From NCBI GenBank assembly GCA_012735245.1, contig JAAYHU010000062.1, positions 1 through 44,600 on the forward strand: 44,600 nucleotides of DNA. The letters run 5' to 3'. Position numbers and translations under genes: made by a program. The stretch is from Tissierellia bacterium (GTDB lineage: Bacteria; Bacillota; Clostridia; Tissierellales; Tissierellaceae). The notes beneath the pieces were generated by a model that saw only the letters and a program-made list of their open reading frames with translations, had not been told where the DNA came from and ran no database searches. This document shows, piece by piece, positions 10,462-19,348 of this stretch (the first letter of the stretch is position 1; the number at the start of each line of letters is the position of its first letter).

Positions 10462-11130
10462 TCACCTCACAATGGGGTTTATTCCCTTAATGTAAATTAT
10501 ATCTTCTAATCCCTTTATTTCTTCTACAACCTTGTTTTCTATGGCTGAGTCAGTTTCTACTACCATAGTAGCAATATTATCCTCTCTAGAAACCTTCATT
10601 GTAGCAATATTTATATCGTTATTTGCTAAGGTGGCGGTAATTTTAGATATTATTCCTTTTTGATCATAGTATTTTATAAGCAGGGTTGGATAATCCCCTG
10701 TGAATTCCACATTATTTCCATTAATATTTGTTATTAAAACATTGCCTCCACCAATAGAGGAGCCAATAATATAGGCATCCTTTTTATCCAATGATTTGAA
10801 GACTATTTTCACAGTATTTGGATGATGATAGCCTAAGTCTGTTTCTATAAACTCATAGCCTATTCCTTGGGCTTTGGCTAATTCAAGGGAATTTCTTAAA
10901 TTTTCATCAGAAGGCCCCATACCTAAAATACCGGCTACTAAGGCCTTATATGTTCCATGGCCTTTGTAGGTTTTAGCAAAAGACCCGTGTAGGTAAAAGA
11001 TTACCCTATTGAAATCTGTACCTAAAATGTCCCTAGCGATTTTACCTATCCTAGCTGCTCCAGCAGTGTGTGAACTGGAAGGTCCAATCATAACTGGGCC
11101 AATTATATCAAATACTCCAAAATCTGCCAT
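10462..11130 (-). CDS. sdaAB: L-serine ammonia-lyase, iron-sulfur-dependent, beta subunit
   Basis: 222 residues from the ATG at 11130. The N-terminal part carries DIIGPVMIGPSSSHTAGAAR, the serine dehydratase beta signature with its SSSHTAG substrate-binding loop. The C-terminal ~75 residues form an ACT domain (IKYYDQKGIISKITATLA), which in relatives binds an amino acid or stabilises the enzyme. A GTG three codons upstream (11139) keeps the frame open, but it lies inside the GAGGTGAT ribosome binding site that serves the ATG, so I prefer the ATG. It is the first gene of the five-gene operon and has its own promoter. Confidence 0.94.
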   Translation of the reverse strand: MADFGVFDIIGPVMIGPSSSHTAGAARIGKIARDILGTDFNRVIFYLHGSFAKTYKGHGTYKALVAGILGMGPSDENLRNSLELAKAQGIGYEFIETDLGYHHPNTVKIVFKSLDKKDAYIIGSSIGGGNVLITNINGNNVEFTGDYPTLLIKYYDQKGIISKITATLANNDINIATMKVSREDNIATMVVETDSAIENKVVEEIKGLEDIIYIKGINPIVR

Positions 11131-11158
11131 TGATATCACCTCAATTATTTGTTAAAAA

Positions 11159-11187
11159 ATTATATCATCTTTATACCCATATTCCAA
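11159..11187 (-). promoter_or_regulatory. Sigma-A-type promoter of the serine dehydratase operon
   Basis: Read on the minus strand: TTGGAA (-35, 11187-11182), a 17-base spacer and a perfect TATAAT (-10, 11164-11159). Transcription should start near 11152, about 20 bases before the sdaAB start codon. This separates the operon from the prenyltransferase gene upstream. Confidence 0.7.
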
Positions 11188-11202
11188 TGGAAAACATTTA
11201 AT

Positions 11203-11844
11203 TTATCCCCCCAATGTAATGTCTTGCTTACTATACCATTCTAAGGCGTCATATAGATGTTGAGGTTTGAAATCTGGCCAGTAATCATCAATGACATAGA
11301 AATCAGAGTATACAGATTGTAAAGGCAAAAAGCCACTGAGTCTCCTTCTGCCTCCCCATCTAATTATCATGTCAACCCTTGAAATATCACGGGACTTTAT
11401 ACAGTTTAAGGGGTCAGTTTTATCTCCTTTTAAGAAATAATCTCTTAAATCCCATTGCCAGCCATAATTTACGAGAAAATTAACCTTTGTACCGCCTTTT
11501 CCAAATCTTTGCCTTTTTAGGGTAAAGGGCAATAGCTCCTTTGGAAACATTTCTGATTCAGTATTTCCCAGGACTAACAAATCTGCATTTTCCTTAGATA
11601 GGAGCTTGACTGCATCTACGCAGGCCTTGGTAAAGGCCAGTCTTTGGTACTTAGGCCTCTTGGTATTATCAACTGTAAACCCATAATAGGTAATCTCCTT
11701 TATCCCTATTTTCTCACATAGTTTAAAGAGCTCTAGTCCTGGATTTAATCCCTTCTCATACCCCTTTTCCTTAGTCATACCATGTTCCACTGCCCATCGC
11801 CTATTGCCATCGGGAATTATACCTATATGATTTGGAATTCTCAT
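11203..11844 (-). CDS. Short, divergent undecaprenyl diphosphate synthase-family (cis-prenyltransferase) protein
   Basis: 213 residues against about 240-260 for standard UppS. The N-terminus has the family signature IPDGNRRWA with the Mg-binding Asp12. ITYYGFTVDNTKRP stands where UppS has a Y-x-F-S-x-E-N-W-x-R-P block. The C-terminal DMIIRWGGRRRLSGFLPLQS parallels the usual IRTSGExRLSNFLLWQS, though the SGE is changed to GGR. These changes touch residues that normally bind isopentenyl diphosphate, so chain length or substrate may differ, and the cell probably has a separate true UppS. An excellent AGGAGGT precedes the ATG. It is probably transcribed alone, since the next gene has its own promoter. 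Confidence 0.82.
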   Translation of the reverse strand: MRIPNHIGIIPDGNRRWAVEHGMTKEKGYEKGLNPGLELFKLCEKIGIKEITYYGFTVDNTKRPKYQRLAFTKACVDAVKLLSKENADLLVLGNTESEMFPKELLPFTLKRQRFGKGGTKVNFLVNYGWQWDLRDYFLKGDKTDPLNCIKSRDISRVDMIIRWGGRRRLSGFLPLQSVYSDFYVIDDYWPDFKPQHLYDALEWYSKQDITLGG

Positions 11845-11896
11845 GCTCTACCTCCTAAATATTGCTAATTCTAGTATTCCAAAAGGGGAAAAAAGA

Positions 11897-11924
11897 ATTC
11901 TATATTTTTAAATAAAGTTATCAA
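11897..11924 (-). promoter_or_regulatory. Possible promoter of the cis-prenyltransferase gene
   Basis: On the minus strand, TTGATA (11924-11919), a 16-base spacer and TAGAAT (11902-11897) lie about 50 bases before the start codon. The region is very AT-rich, so chance matches are likely. Confidence 0.4.
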
Positions 11925-12096
11925 TCAATTATCAATTTTTAATACTAATTAGTGTAAGGTTATCCATTACGTTTCATTTATGGTTTATCTATTCTACCAC
12001 GATTTTAATCAGGTTTATTTAAATATTATCATATTATATAATGTAAATATGTAATTAATTGTGGAAAGGGGAAAGGGGATAGAATGGAAGAAAAAA

Positions 12097-12453
12097 ATGA
12101 TAAAAGCTGCTATTTATATTGTTATTGGGATTATAACTTATTCTTGGTTTAATGTAGGCGGGACAGAGATAAAGGGAGCTTTGGAAATTTGGCCAGATTG
12201 TTCTGTGACAATAAAAGCAGGGCATGAAAATCAGAAAGTGTATGAACTTAATGAGGAGCAAATTATTATGCTTAAAAATCTTATTTTAAAATCATCTTTT
12301 AGGAGAGTTTTTTCAAAAATGGTATTCTATCCTTCTGGAACTGAACAATATGATATTTTGATTGATTGGAACAATAAGCAGGATTTTTTAATTATTCATT
12401 CTTCAGGGAATGAATATATTTCAATACCAGATCAGTTTGATGGAAATTTTTAG
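12097..12453 (+). CDS. Hypothetical small protein with N-terminal membrane anchor
   Basis: 118 residues from the ATG at 12097; I do not recognise the family. The N-terminus MIKAAIYIVIGIITYSWF is a single hydrophobic segment, so the remaining ~95 residues probably lie outside the membrane. This part looks like an alpha/beta fold (VTIKAGHENQKVYELNEEQI, then YDILIDWNNKQDFLIIHSSG). The frame is open back to a GTG at 12061, but that codon has no ribosome binding site, whereas GGAAG lies six bases before the ATG. The gene lies between two divergent or independent units and has no clear partner. Confidence 0.6.
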   Translation: MIKAAIYIVIGIITYSWFNVGGTEIKGALEIWPDCSVTIKAGHENQKVYELNEEQIIMLKNLILKSSFRRVFSKMVFYPSGTEQYDILIDWNNKQDFLIIHSSGNEYISIPDQFDGNF

Positions 12454-12482
12454 ATAAAAAACCCTCAATGGGAAGCTACCCT

Positions 12483-12501
12483 AAAGGAAATCCTTTCTTT
12501 T
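12483..12501 (+). terminator. Weak terminator-like hairpin in the 12454-12636 gap
   Basis: AAAGG pairs with CCTTT around a 4-base AAAT loop and is followed by a C/T-rich run. The stem is short. Apart from this and the promoter at 12562, I see nothing in the gap. Confidence 0.35.
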
Positions 12502-12561
12502 TCTGAATCAAGATAATAGGTATGATACCTTAATACTATTTAATATATAATTATGAACTTT

Positions 12562-12590
12562 TAGACAAATACCCTTTCTTTTGTTAAAAT
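12562..12590 (+). promoter_or_regulatory. Promoter of the lipoprotein/two-component unit
   Basis: TAGACA (12562-12567), a 17-base spacer and TAAAAT (12585-12590); each hexamer matches consensus at five of six positions. Transcription should start near 12597, about 40 bases before the lipoprotein start. Confidence 0.6.
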
Positions 12591-12636
12591 ATACTATTAG
12601 AGGCTAATAAAAATTATATTTGTGTGGAGATTTGGT

Positions 12637-13848
12637 ATGATGAAAAGAATGTTTTTTTTAATCCTATCTGTAGGCATGATTATCTTATCAAGCTGTGTAA
12701 AACAAAACTATAAAAGGATAATAGCTGAAGAAGATGTAGAGTGGGGAAGAGAAGTTATTGTAGATACTTCTGTTCCACAAGAAATTTATTTAGAATTGGA
12801 TAGTAATGATATATTTTACCCCTCTTTTTTTCACAAAGGTTATATCTATGGGCACCTTAGAAGGCTCCATGGCAATGACCATATGGAAAGGAAATACTTA
12901 TATAGGATAGATGTATATAACAAAATATCAGAGACAATAAAGGAGAACTTTAACGATTTACCTGGTTTAAAACCCATTGGCTTAATTGACGATCAGATTT
13001 TTACTGTAGACTATAGCAGGGGAAATAGGCTATATACATTACCATTGCTTTCAACCCTACTTACCAGCAACAGAAATTATAGGGCGGAAAATAACTATGA
13101 AATGTCCTATGTTACTGGCAATGATAATTATATTGTTATTTATGAGTTCCGACCAAATAAAAAGTTGAATAACATTTATATATTTGATATAGAATTAGGT
13201 AAGTTATATGTAAAATTAACAGATAAAAACCACGGGGAAATCGTTTATTTAAAGGATTTGAATTCCTTAGTTTGGATAGACCAAGAGGATTTTAAATTAT
13301 ACAAAATAGATCTTATTAATGGCTATTATACCTTAAGTGAATATATGGATTTAGAACTAGATGAGGGTATAGACAGGCTAAGGGCATATATAAACAATGG
13401 TTATGAGCTCATCCTTTTATTTGATTCAAGAATTGGGAATAAGGAATGGGATTTAATGGAGACCGTTGAAATTCGAAGCTATAGATTTAGAACTAAGCAA
13501 AGTTTAACCTTATTCAAAAAAGTCACTGATAATAACCTGTATTTTGAATATTTAGGAGACAATATCTTTGTTTCAGAGGGCTTTGAAGTCTTAGCACATC
13601 ATATTGAAATAACAGAAAGACAAGCCTATTATTATAATTATAAGAAATTAAATCTGATTTATTCAGAAATATTTAAAGAGAAATCACAGCAGCTTTATCC
13701 AGAGATAAAGGTTATAGCAAGTAGAACTAGCAATGAAATGTTTTCCACTAGGGAGATAAAGGAAATAATTGACGGTGTTCCCATTACAAAAAGAGTAATA
13801 TATCAAAGAATAAAATTAGATATAGGTAAGGAGAGATTATTACAATAA
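12637..13848 (+). CDS. Putative lipoprotein, possible sensor accessory protein of the adjacent two-component system
   Basis: 403 residues. The N-terminus has two lysine/arginine residues, a hydrophobic stretch and the lipobox LSSC with Cys20, so export and lipid anchoring outside the membrane are expected. The rest is rich in short strands with repeated aromatic/aspartate turns (YIFDIELGKLYVKL, SLVWIDQEDFKLYKI), which suggests a beta-propeller; that fold is inference. No enzyme motif is visible. I chose the ATG at 12637 because TGGAGA ends six bases upstream; a GTG at 12622 lies upstream of that site. The response regulator starts 14 bases after the stop, so this protein may report an envelope signal to the kinase. 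Confidence 0.72.
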   Translation: MMKRMFFLILSVGMIILSSCVKQNYKRIIAEEDVEWGREVIVDTSVPQEIYLELDSNDIFYPSFFHKGYIYGHLRRLHGNDHMERKYLYRIDVYNKISETIKENFNDLPGLKPIGLIDDQIFTVDYSRGNRLYTLPLLSTLLTSNRNYRAENNYEMSYVTGNDNYIVIYEFRPNKKLNNIYIFDIELGKLYVKLTDKNHGEIVYLKDLNSLVWIDQEDFKLYKIDLINGYYTLSEYMDLELDEGIDRLRAYINNGYELILLFDSRIGNKEWDLMETVEIRSYRFRTKQSLTLFKKVTDNNLYFEYLGDNIFVSEGFEVLAHHIEITERQAYYYNYKKLNLIYSEIFKEKSQQLYPEIKVIASRTSNEMFSTREIKEIIDGVPITKRVIYQRIKLDIGKERLLQ

Positions 13849-13862
13849 AGGATAGTGATACA

Positions 13863-14531
13863 ATGTCAAAAAAGATCTTGGTTGTAGAAGATGAATATTC
13901 AATAAATGACATATTGACCATAACCTTAAAAAATGAAGGATATATAGTTGAAAGTGTATTTGATGGCAAAAGTGCTCTGGAAAAAATAGATACTTTTAAA
14001 CCTGATTTGGTCTTATTAGATTTGATGCTTCCCGATATGGATGGTTTTGAATTATGCAAGGAAATATCTAAGGACCATTTGGTGATTATGATCACTGCTA
14101 GGGACAATATTTTTGATAAGATTGTAGGCTTAGAACTAGGTGCAGATGATTATATTGTGAAGCCCTTTGAAATCAGGGAAGTTGTAGTCAGGATCAAGGC
14201 CTTGTTTAGAAGTATAGAAAAGGAGAGAACCAATTATACTGAGGAGCTCATTGAATTAGCTGAGGGAATAGAAGTAGATGTGCAAGGAAAAAGGGTATTT
14301 AAAAATGGCGAAGAAATTCAATTAAAAAGGCAAGAGGCTGCCCTGTTTTTCTTCCTATTAAATAATAGGAATCGGGTATTTACCAGAGCTGAATTATTAG
14401 ATAAAGTTTGGGGATATGACTATTATGGAGATTCAAGGACGGTAGATGTTCATATAAGAAGAATTAGGGCTAAGCTAGATTGTCCTAGCCTTATAGAAAC
14501 AGTATTTGGAATAGGTTATGTAATGAGGTAG
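13863..14531 (+). CDS. OmpR/PhoB-family DNA-binding response regulator
   Basis: 222 residues, the usual length. The receiver domain (1-~118) has the acidic pair D10/E11, the phosphorylated Asp53 in LLDLMLPDMDG, T78 and K100 (IVKPF). The C-terminal winged-helix domain (~130-222) includes RVFTRAELLDKVWGY and SRTVDVHIRRIRAKL, the OmpR-type recognition region. It should be phosphorylated by the kinase encoded four bases downstream and bind direct repeats at target promoters. The closest likely target is the ABC transporter promoter at about 16058. Only a weak ribosome binding site (AAAGGA, ten bases away) is seen, fitting coupling to the lipoprotein gene. Confidence 0.93.
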   Translation: MSKKILVVEDEYSINDILTITLKNEGYIVESVFDGKSALEKIDTFKPDLVLLDLMLPDMDGFELCKEISKDHLVIMITARDNIFDKIVGLELGADDYIVKPFEIREVVVRIKALFRSIEKERTNYTEELIELAEGIEVDVQGKRVFKNGEEIQLKRQEAALFFFLLNNRNRVFTRAELLDKVWGYDYYGDSRTVDVHIRRIRAKLDCPSLIETVFGIGYVMR

Positions 14532-14535
14532 GAAA

Positions 14536-15984
14536 ATGCTTAATACAATTAGAGGAAAGATAACCACTGGTATAATATTAATTAGCTTTACAATCTTAAT
14601 AATAATCAATATATTTATTTGGAAGATCTTTGAAAGCAATCTGCAAAATTTTATACTTAATGATATGGAAAAGATTAGGTCAATAGTCCATTATGAGCTT
14701 GAAAGACAAACCTTTGATGCTGGCCTAGTATTAACGGTATATAATAGAAACAATTTATGGTCTATTATGAACACTGCAAATCTACAGTATGATGCTTTCT
14801 TATCCATAAAATATGCCATGGATGATTACATGCAATATGCAGGAGAAATCATCGATAAGGACAGTATGGATAAAATAATTGAGGACAGTGGCAGTGAATT
14901 TTCCTTGCTATATATACATAATGATGGTAATAAATACTATGCCACATATTCATATCCTGTATACTTAAAAGATAAATATGTAGGCACCTTTGTCTTTCAA
15001 AAGGATTATTTTGACCAATATAGCAATTACGGGACTTTGATGACCAGGATAGTAGCTATCCAGTCTGTCCTATTTATAGTAATGATACTTACAAACTACA
15101 TTTGGCTAAAGAAATCAACTAACTCCCTAAATACATTATTGGAGGGGATAAGTTCCATAGGGGAAGGGGAGTTTTCAAATAAACTGGAGGCAAAAAGCAA
15201 TGACGAGGTGGCCATAATCATTAAGCATTTCAATAAGATGCAGGAAAAGATTGCATCCCAAATGGAGCACTTGCAGCAGGAAAAGGCCAAAATTGAAAAA
15301 CTGGAGAAATCTACTAGGAACTTTTTTAATTATGCTACCCATGAGATGAAAACTCCAATTACCTCAATAGCAGGATATGCCCAGCTCCTAAGTCAAGGAA
15401 AGATAGACGAAGAGACAAAGAATAGGGCATATGAAAGGATAATAACTGAAGCCAATAGAATGAATAAAATGGTCCAAAATATGTTGATTATAGCCAGGGG
15501 CAAAGAAATAGAAGAAGGACACCATGAATATATTAACTTAACTGAGCTACTGAAACAGTTGACTAAGGAATATGAAATGATACTTAACAGAGAAAAAATA
15601 GAAGTGGATCTTGTAAATGACAATATTATTATCTATGCCTGTGAAGAGGAAATTCGAGCCATTATCTTAAATCTATTTGACAATGCTATAAAATATAGCG
15701 CAGATGGTAAGATAAAAATTAGTTTAAATATAGATAAAGATGCTTTTATTATAGTTGAAAACAAGACATTGCCACTACCAGAAGAAATACAAGACAGTTT
15801 ATTCCAGCCCTTTGTTAAATATAACTACGGTGACCAAAAGCAGGCTAGTTCTGGCTTAGGCCTCTATATATGTAAGGAGCTGGTAAAGAAGAATAGGGGG
15901 GAAATATCTTATAATATAAATGGGGATAAAATTAGTTTTACAGTGGAATTGCCCATAGTAATAGATAAACAGATAGGACTATAA
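14536..15984 (+). CDS. Membrane sensor histidine kinase (HAMP, HisKA, HATPase)
   Basis: 482 residues. Two membrane segments (about 9-30 and 168-190) enclose an extracellular domain of ~135 residues that should sense the signal. A HAMP linker follows (~195-245), then a short coiled coil, then the phospho-acceptor His269 in THEMKTPITS. The ATPase domain shows the N-box NLFDNAIKYS and the G-box SSGLGLYICKEL. The ATG lies five bases after the response regulator stop, with its ribosome binding site (GAGGTAGG) inside that gene's end. The stop codon lies within the loop of the terminator. The layout resembles envelope-stress or peptide-sensing systems that control a neighbouring ABC exporter. Confidence 0.93.
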   Translation: MLNTIRGKITTGIILISFTILIIINIFIWKIFESNLQNFILNDMEKIRSIVHYELERQTFDAGLVLTVYNRNNLWSIMNTANLQYDAFLSIKYAMDDYMQYAGEIIDKDSMDKIIEDSGSEFSLLYIHNDGNKYYATYSYPVYLKDKYVGTFVFQKDYFDQYSNYGTLMTRIVAIQSVLFIVMILTNYIWLKKSTNSLNTLLEGISSIGEGEFSNKLEAKSNDEVAIIIKHFNKMQEKIASQMEHLQQEKAKIEKLEKSTRNFFNYATHEMKTPITSIAGYAQLLSQGKIDEETKNRAYERIITEANRMNKMVQNMLIIARGKEIEEGHHEYINLTELLKQLTKEYEMILNREKIEVDLVNDNIIIYACEEEIRAIILNLFDNAIKYSADGKIKISLNIDKDAFIIVENKTLPLPEEIQDSLFQPFVKYNYGDQKQASSGLGLYICKELVKKNRGEISYNINGDKISFTVELPIVIDKQIGL

Positions 15985-16001
15985 TCCTATCTGTTTTAAA
16001 A
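15967..16001 (+). terminator. Rho-independent terminator overlapping the kinase stop codon
   Basis: AAACAGATAGGA at 15967-15978 pairs perfectly with 15985-15996 across a 6-base loop that ends in the kinase TAA. T-rich sequence follows. Confidence 0.85.
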
Positions 16002-16057
16002 TATTTAACAATTTGGAAACATTTGCAGGCAAGTTGGTAAAAATTTCTTGTTATAAT

Positions 16058-16087
16058 TTGACTTATTAGTATAAATTCAATTAAAAT
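16058..16087 (+). promoter_or_regulatory. Possible promoter of the FtsX-like ABC transporter
   Basis: TTGACT (16058-16063), an 18-base spacer and TAAAAT (16082-16087). As a strong terminator separates this unit from the kinase, a separate promoter is expected here. I could not identify a regulator-binding repeat with confidence. Confidence 0.4.
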
Positions 16088-16131
16088 ACATAATTTTTGA
16101 GTTCTTGTCACTATTAAATGGGGGGAAATAT

Positions 16132-19100
16132 ATGCTAAGAAAAATTGCTGTATCTGGCATGAAGGGGCGAAAAAAGGATACCTTAATACTTTCCTTTGTA
16201 GTAGGGCTATCCTTTGTATTCACCATATTGGCTACAATCTTTCATGCTAGTTCTGAAGGAACAAAATTAGAACAAAGAACAGCCATGTTTGGGTCTTGGG
16301 ATGCTGCATATTTAAATAGCGGTAAAGAAATGGTAGAGAAAATAAAAGAAAAAGAAGAAATAGAAAAACTAGGAGTTAGCAGAATCTTAGGAAACTCTCC
16401 CACCCTAGGTGTAGTAGGCACCATAAATGATGACCTAAAGGATTTAGGGAATTTTACCATGTATGAGGGTAGGATGCCTGAAAAGGACAATGAAATTGCC
16501 ATAGAATTAAGTAGACTAAGTTACTTTCAATCAGATATTAAAGTAGGAGATACTATACCAGTGGAAATAGTCATACCAATATATGAAAGGGACTGGTATG
16601 AGGCAGCAAGGGAGCAAGTTATTAGGGTTATACCTGAAATAGAGAAAAGGTTTGGCTATAAAAACATTCTCTATGAAATGAACAACTTTCCTATCTGGCT
16701 GCGGGAGTTTGAAGAAAAAGAGAGAAAAGGTGAATTAACTGATAGAGATTGGTATCCAACTGATTGGTTTAGCTACATATATTATGGCTTAGCTAACTCA
16801 TATAGGAGAAATGTACACTCCTTGGAGCAATTTAATGATACTAAGCTGGTGATAAAAACCTCTTATGTTCAGATGTTTGTACCAGATAATTATAGTTACT
16901 ATAGGTTTTCCCCATATTCTATACCTGATGAAGTGGAAACGGGATTGCCAGAAGACTTGCCTGAAGAATTGCCTGATGAAGGACCAATAAATCCAGAAGA
17001 GCTGTCTATGATAAGTCAATATGCCCATATTACAAGAAACATGGTAGTTACAGGTATAATTCAAAACTACAGCAATTTGTGGGATGTGGGAGATGAACCA
17101 GTTGCCAGTGCTTTTGTCACTGAAGAAGGAGGTAAAGCCTTTATAGAAAACGGTTTTCTATTGACTGAGGAAGTAGATGTATCAGATTTCGAAACAACCT
17201 ATAACCTATTCATTGGCAGCAACATTCCATCAAAGGAGTTTTTCAACAAATATGAGGGAGAGTTTGAAGGCCTAAGAAGAAATACCTATGCTTTTCCTGA
17301 AACAAGTGGAAGTACAGAATCCACACTAACCTATGGTATTTTAGCTGCCATATTTATAGCCACAGTCTTTGCAGTATTTCAAATATATCTAACCCAAACC
17401 AGAAGGCGTACAAGGAGAATTGCCTTATTAAAATCCATAGGAGCTGTCAATGGTCAAATAATAAGGGTACTGATATGGGAGGTTGTATATCTCTTATCCT
17501 TTACCCTGCCCATTAGTGCAGTCATAGGTTTTGGCCTATCTAAGCTCATAATATTGTATATGAACAAATATGGAAATACAGTGCTCAATCTCCATATAGA
17601 CTATAAGCTTACCCTCCTTGGCATAGGTTTAGGGATATTTTCAGTTTTCTTAGGTATGATAGTACCTATGATAATGTCCTTGAAAGTACCTTTAACTGGA
17701 ACCATATCTACACCACCCAGGAAAAAGCCTATTATAAAAGGCAAATTAAAGACAAAGCCTGTTGATTTAAATATGAAGGTTCAGTCCTTTAGTAGGATTT
17801 ATCTTAGAAATCTTAGATATAACAAGGGCAAAACCTTACTTACAGCTAGCTTATATACTATTGCAACTGCAGTACTATTGGGAACCATATTTCTTTCCTT
17901 CATCTTCTTTGGAGATTATATAGATAATGTAATTGTAAAGGATAAGCCATCCTATGGATATGAATTAAACCATGCCCTAACTAATAGGTCTATACCTGAA
18001 TTTGTAGATTCCATATATGAGGTTGAAGGAGTTACGAGGGTAGAGTTGTATAAGGCTGGCGAACATGCATATCTTTGGCATGAAAATATAGATAAAAATG
18101 AGATATATCCCGTTTTTAAAGAAATCCTACCAAGAAACTTAGTGGAAGAGCATTTTGGTACAGATGATTCAGACTATGTAAATTTAGATAAGGATAATTC
18201 ACACTTAGTAAAAGATTCAATAGTTACAAATATCTATACTATAGATGTGGAGGACCCTTTATATACTAGATTTGAAGCTTCCTTAAGTATTGGCAAATTA
18301 GACAAAGAAAAGTTTAAAACTGGCGAGGAAATTATATTGCTCATCCCTCTATTTGAGAAGGTTGAAGGAGAAAATAGTGAAGTTGAAATATCGGAGGATA
18401 TTATATCAAATACAAACCAAAAAAATAGGATGGAAGTCCTCTTAAGAAATAGCAATAAGTATAATCTAAGCTATGATTTTCGCTACGCAGACTATTACTT
18501 AAAGGATGAAACCATATCAGTGGGAGATACAATTTATCTAACAATACCTACTGAAGATATGGCAGGTGAGTTGCCTACCAACGATGTAAGGTTTATTGAG
18601 ACAAAGGTAGCAGGTATAATATATTATTTCCCAGAAAAAGGAATTTGGCCCTTTGCAGACACAGTAGAAAATCCTGTAGTCATAGGTTCTTATAATTTCC
18701 TCGGTAAGGCCTATCCAGCTACTATTTTCGGGAAAGGCCATCTAACAACAGAAGATTTGAACTATTTAATAGCCAGTATATATCCTACCAAATTTGGTAA
18801 GACCTATGTTTATATCTATGTAGATAAAAATGCCAATGAAATAGATGTAGATGTGGGATTGAAGAGGGTCGGAAGGGAATATGAAGTCAAACTAACTAAT
18901 TATATTGAGGAGAATAACAAGATATTTGGCAAATCCCTAAATATGACTGCAATTGTTACACTGCTGGGTATTTCTGTTGCTCTAATTACACTCATAATCT
19001 TATATAATACAACTTTATCGAAACTTGAACAGGAAAGGGAAAGAATAGGTATATTGCAAGCATTGGGAGTAACAGAGGGGCAATTTAAGGGCTTGTATTT

Positions 19101-19338
19101 GATTTCAGGCTTTGGATATGGCTTGTTTGCCTTAATAATTAGCCATATATTATTAGCCTTGGCTGTTTTAATCACCTTCATTAGTGGAAGGCCAAAGCCC
19201 TTATACCTATATCCATGGAAGCTTCATGCTTTTGTATCTATAGTAGTGTTTATCATTATAACATTGACATATTTTATGCCAATCAGAAAGATAATTAAGA
19301 ACCAGCCAATCGATAATATAAGGAATCTGGGACGATAG
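16132..19338 (+). CDS. Large FtsX-like ABC transporter permease
   Basis: 1068 residues from the ATG at 16132, which follows GGGGGGAAA; a TTG at 16105 is in frame but has no binding site. The protein has two similar halves. Half one has a membrane segment at ~17-39, an extracellular region at ~40-395 and three segments at ~398-520. Half two has a segment at ~568-595, an extracellular region at ~600-930 and three segments at ~938-1052. QTRRRTRRIALLKSIGAVNGQI and LEQERERIGILQALGVTEGQ mark the two FtsX domains. Such permeases are usually mechanotransmission or lipoprotein/peptide exporters rather than simple pumps. The ATPase gene follows ten bases later. Control by the upstream two-component system is inferred from position. 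Confidence 0.88.
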   Translation: MLRKIAVSGMKGRKKDTLILSFVVGLSFVFTILATIFHASSEGTKLEQRTAMFGSWDAAYLNSGKEMVEKIKEKEEIEKLGVSRILGNSPTLGVVGTINDDLKDLGNFTMYEGRMPEKDNEIAIELSRLSYFQSDIKVGDTIPVEIVIPIYERDWYEAAREQVIRVIPEIEKRFGYKNILYEMNNFPIWLREFEEKERKGELTDRDWYPTDWFSYIYYGLANSYRRNVHSLEQFNDTKLVIKTSYVQMFVPDNYSYYRFSPYSIPDEVETGLPEDLPEELPDEGPINPEELSMISQYAHITRNMVVTGIIQNYSNLWDVGDEPVASAFVTEEGGKAFIENGFLLTEEVDVSDFETTYNLFIGSNIPSKEFFNKYEGEFEGLRRNTYAFPETSGSTESTLTYGILAAIFIATVFAVFQIYLTQTRRRTRRIALLKSIGAVNGQIIRVLIWEVVYLLSFTLPISAVIGFGLSKLIILYMNKYGNTVLNLHIDYKLTLLGIGLGIFSVFLGMIVPMIMSLKVPLTGTISTPPRKKPIIKGKLKTKPVDLNMKVQSFSRIYLRNLRYNKGKTLLTASLYTIATAVLLGTIFLSFIFFGDYIDNVIVKDKPSYGYELNHALTNRSIPEFVDSIYEVEGVTRVELYKAGEHAYLWHENIDKNEIYPVFKEILPRNLVEEHFGTDDSDYVNLDKDNSHLVKDSIVTNIYTIDVEDPLYTRFEASLSIGKLDKEKFKTGEEIILLIPLFEKVEGENSEVEISEDIISNTNQKNRMEVLLRNSNKYNLSYDFRYADYYLKDETISVGDTIYLTIPTEDMAGELPTNDVRFIETKVAGIIYYFPEKGIWPFADTVENPVVIGSYNFLGKAYPATIFGKGHLTTEDLNYLIASIYPTKFGKTYVYIYVDKNANEIDVDVGLKRVGREYEVKLTNYIEENNKIFGKSLNMTAIVTLLGISVALITLIILYNTTLSKLEQERERIGILQALGVTEGQFKGLYLISGFGYGLFALIISHILLALAVLITFISGRPKPLYLYPWKLHAFVSIVVFIIITLTYFMPIRKIIKNQPIDNIRNLGR

Positions 19339-19348
19339 GGGTGAAAAA

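Noticed and set aside
9631-10509. Long plus-strand open frame of 292 codons opposite sdaAA
   Set aside because: It is the complement of a clear serine dehydratase gene; low-complexity Ala/Ser/Pro composition, no ribosome binding site and no family likeness.
11845-12060. Possible small gene or riboswitch in the 216-base divergent gap
   Set aside because: Very AT-rich, with stop codons in all useful frames and no conserved stem set; only a weak promoter is reported.
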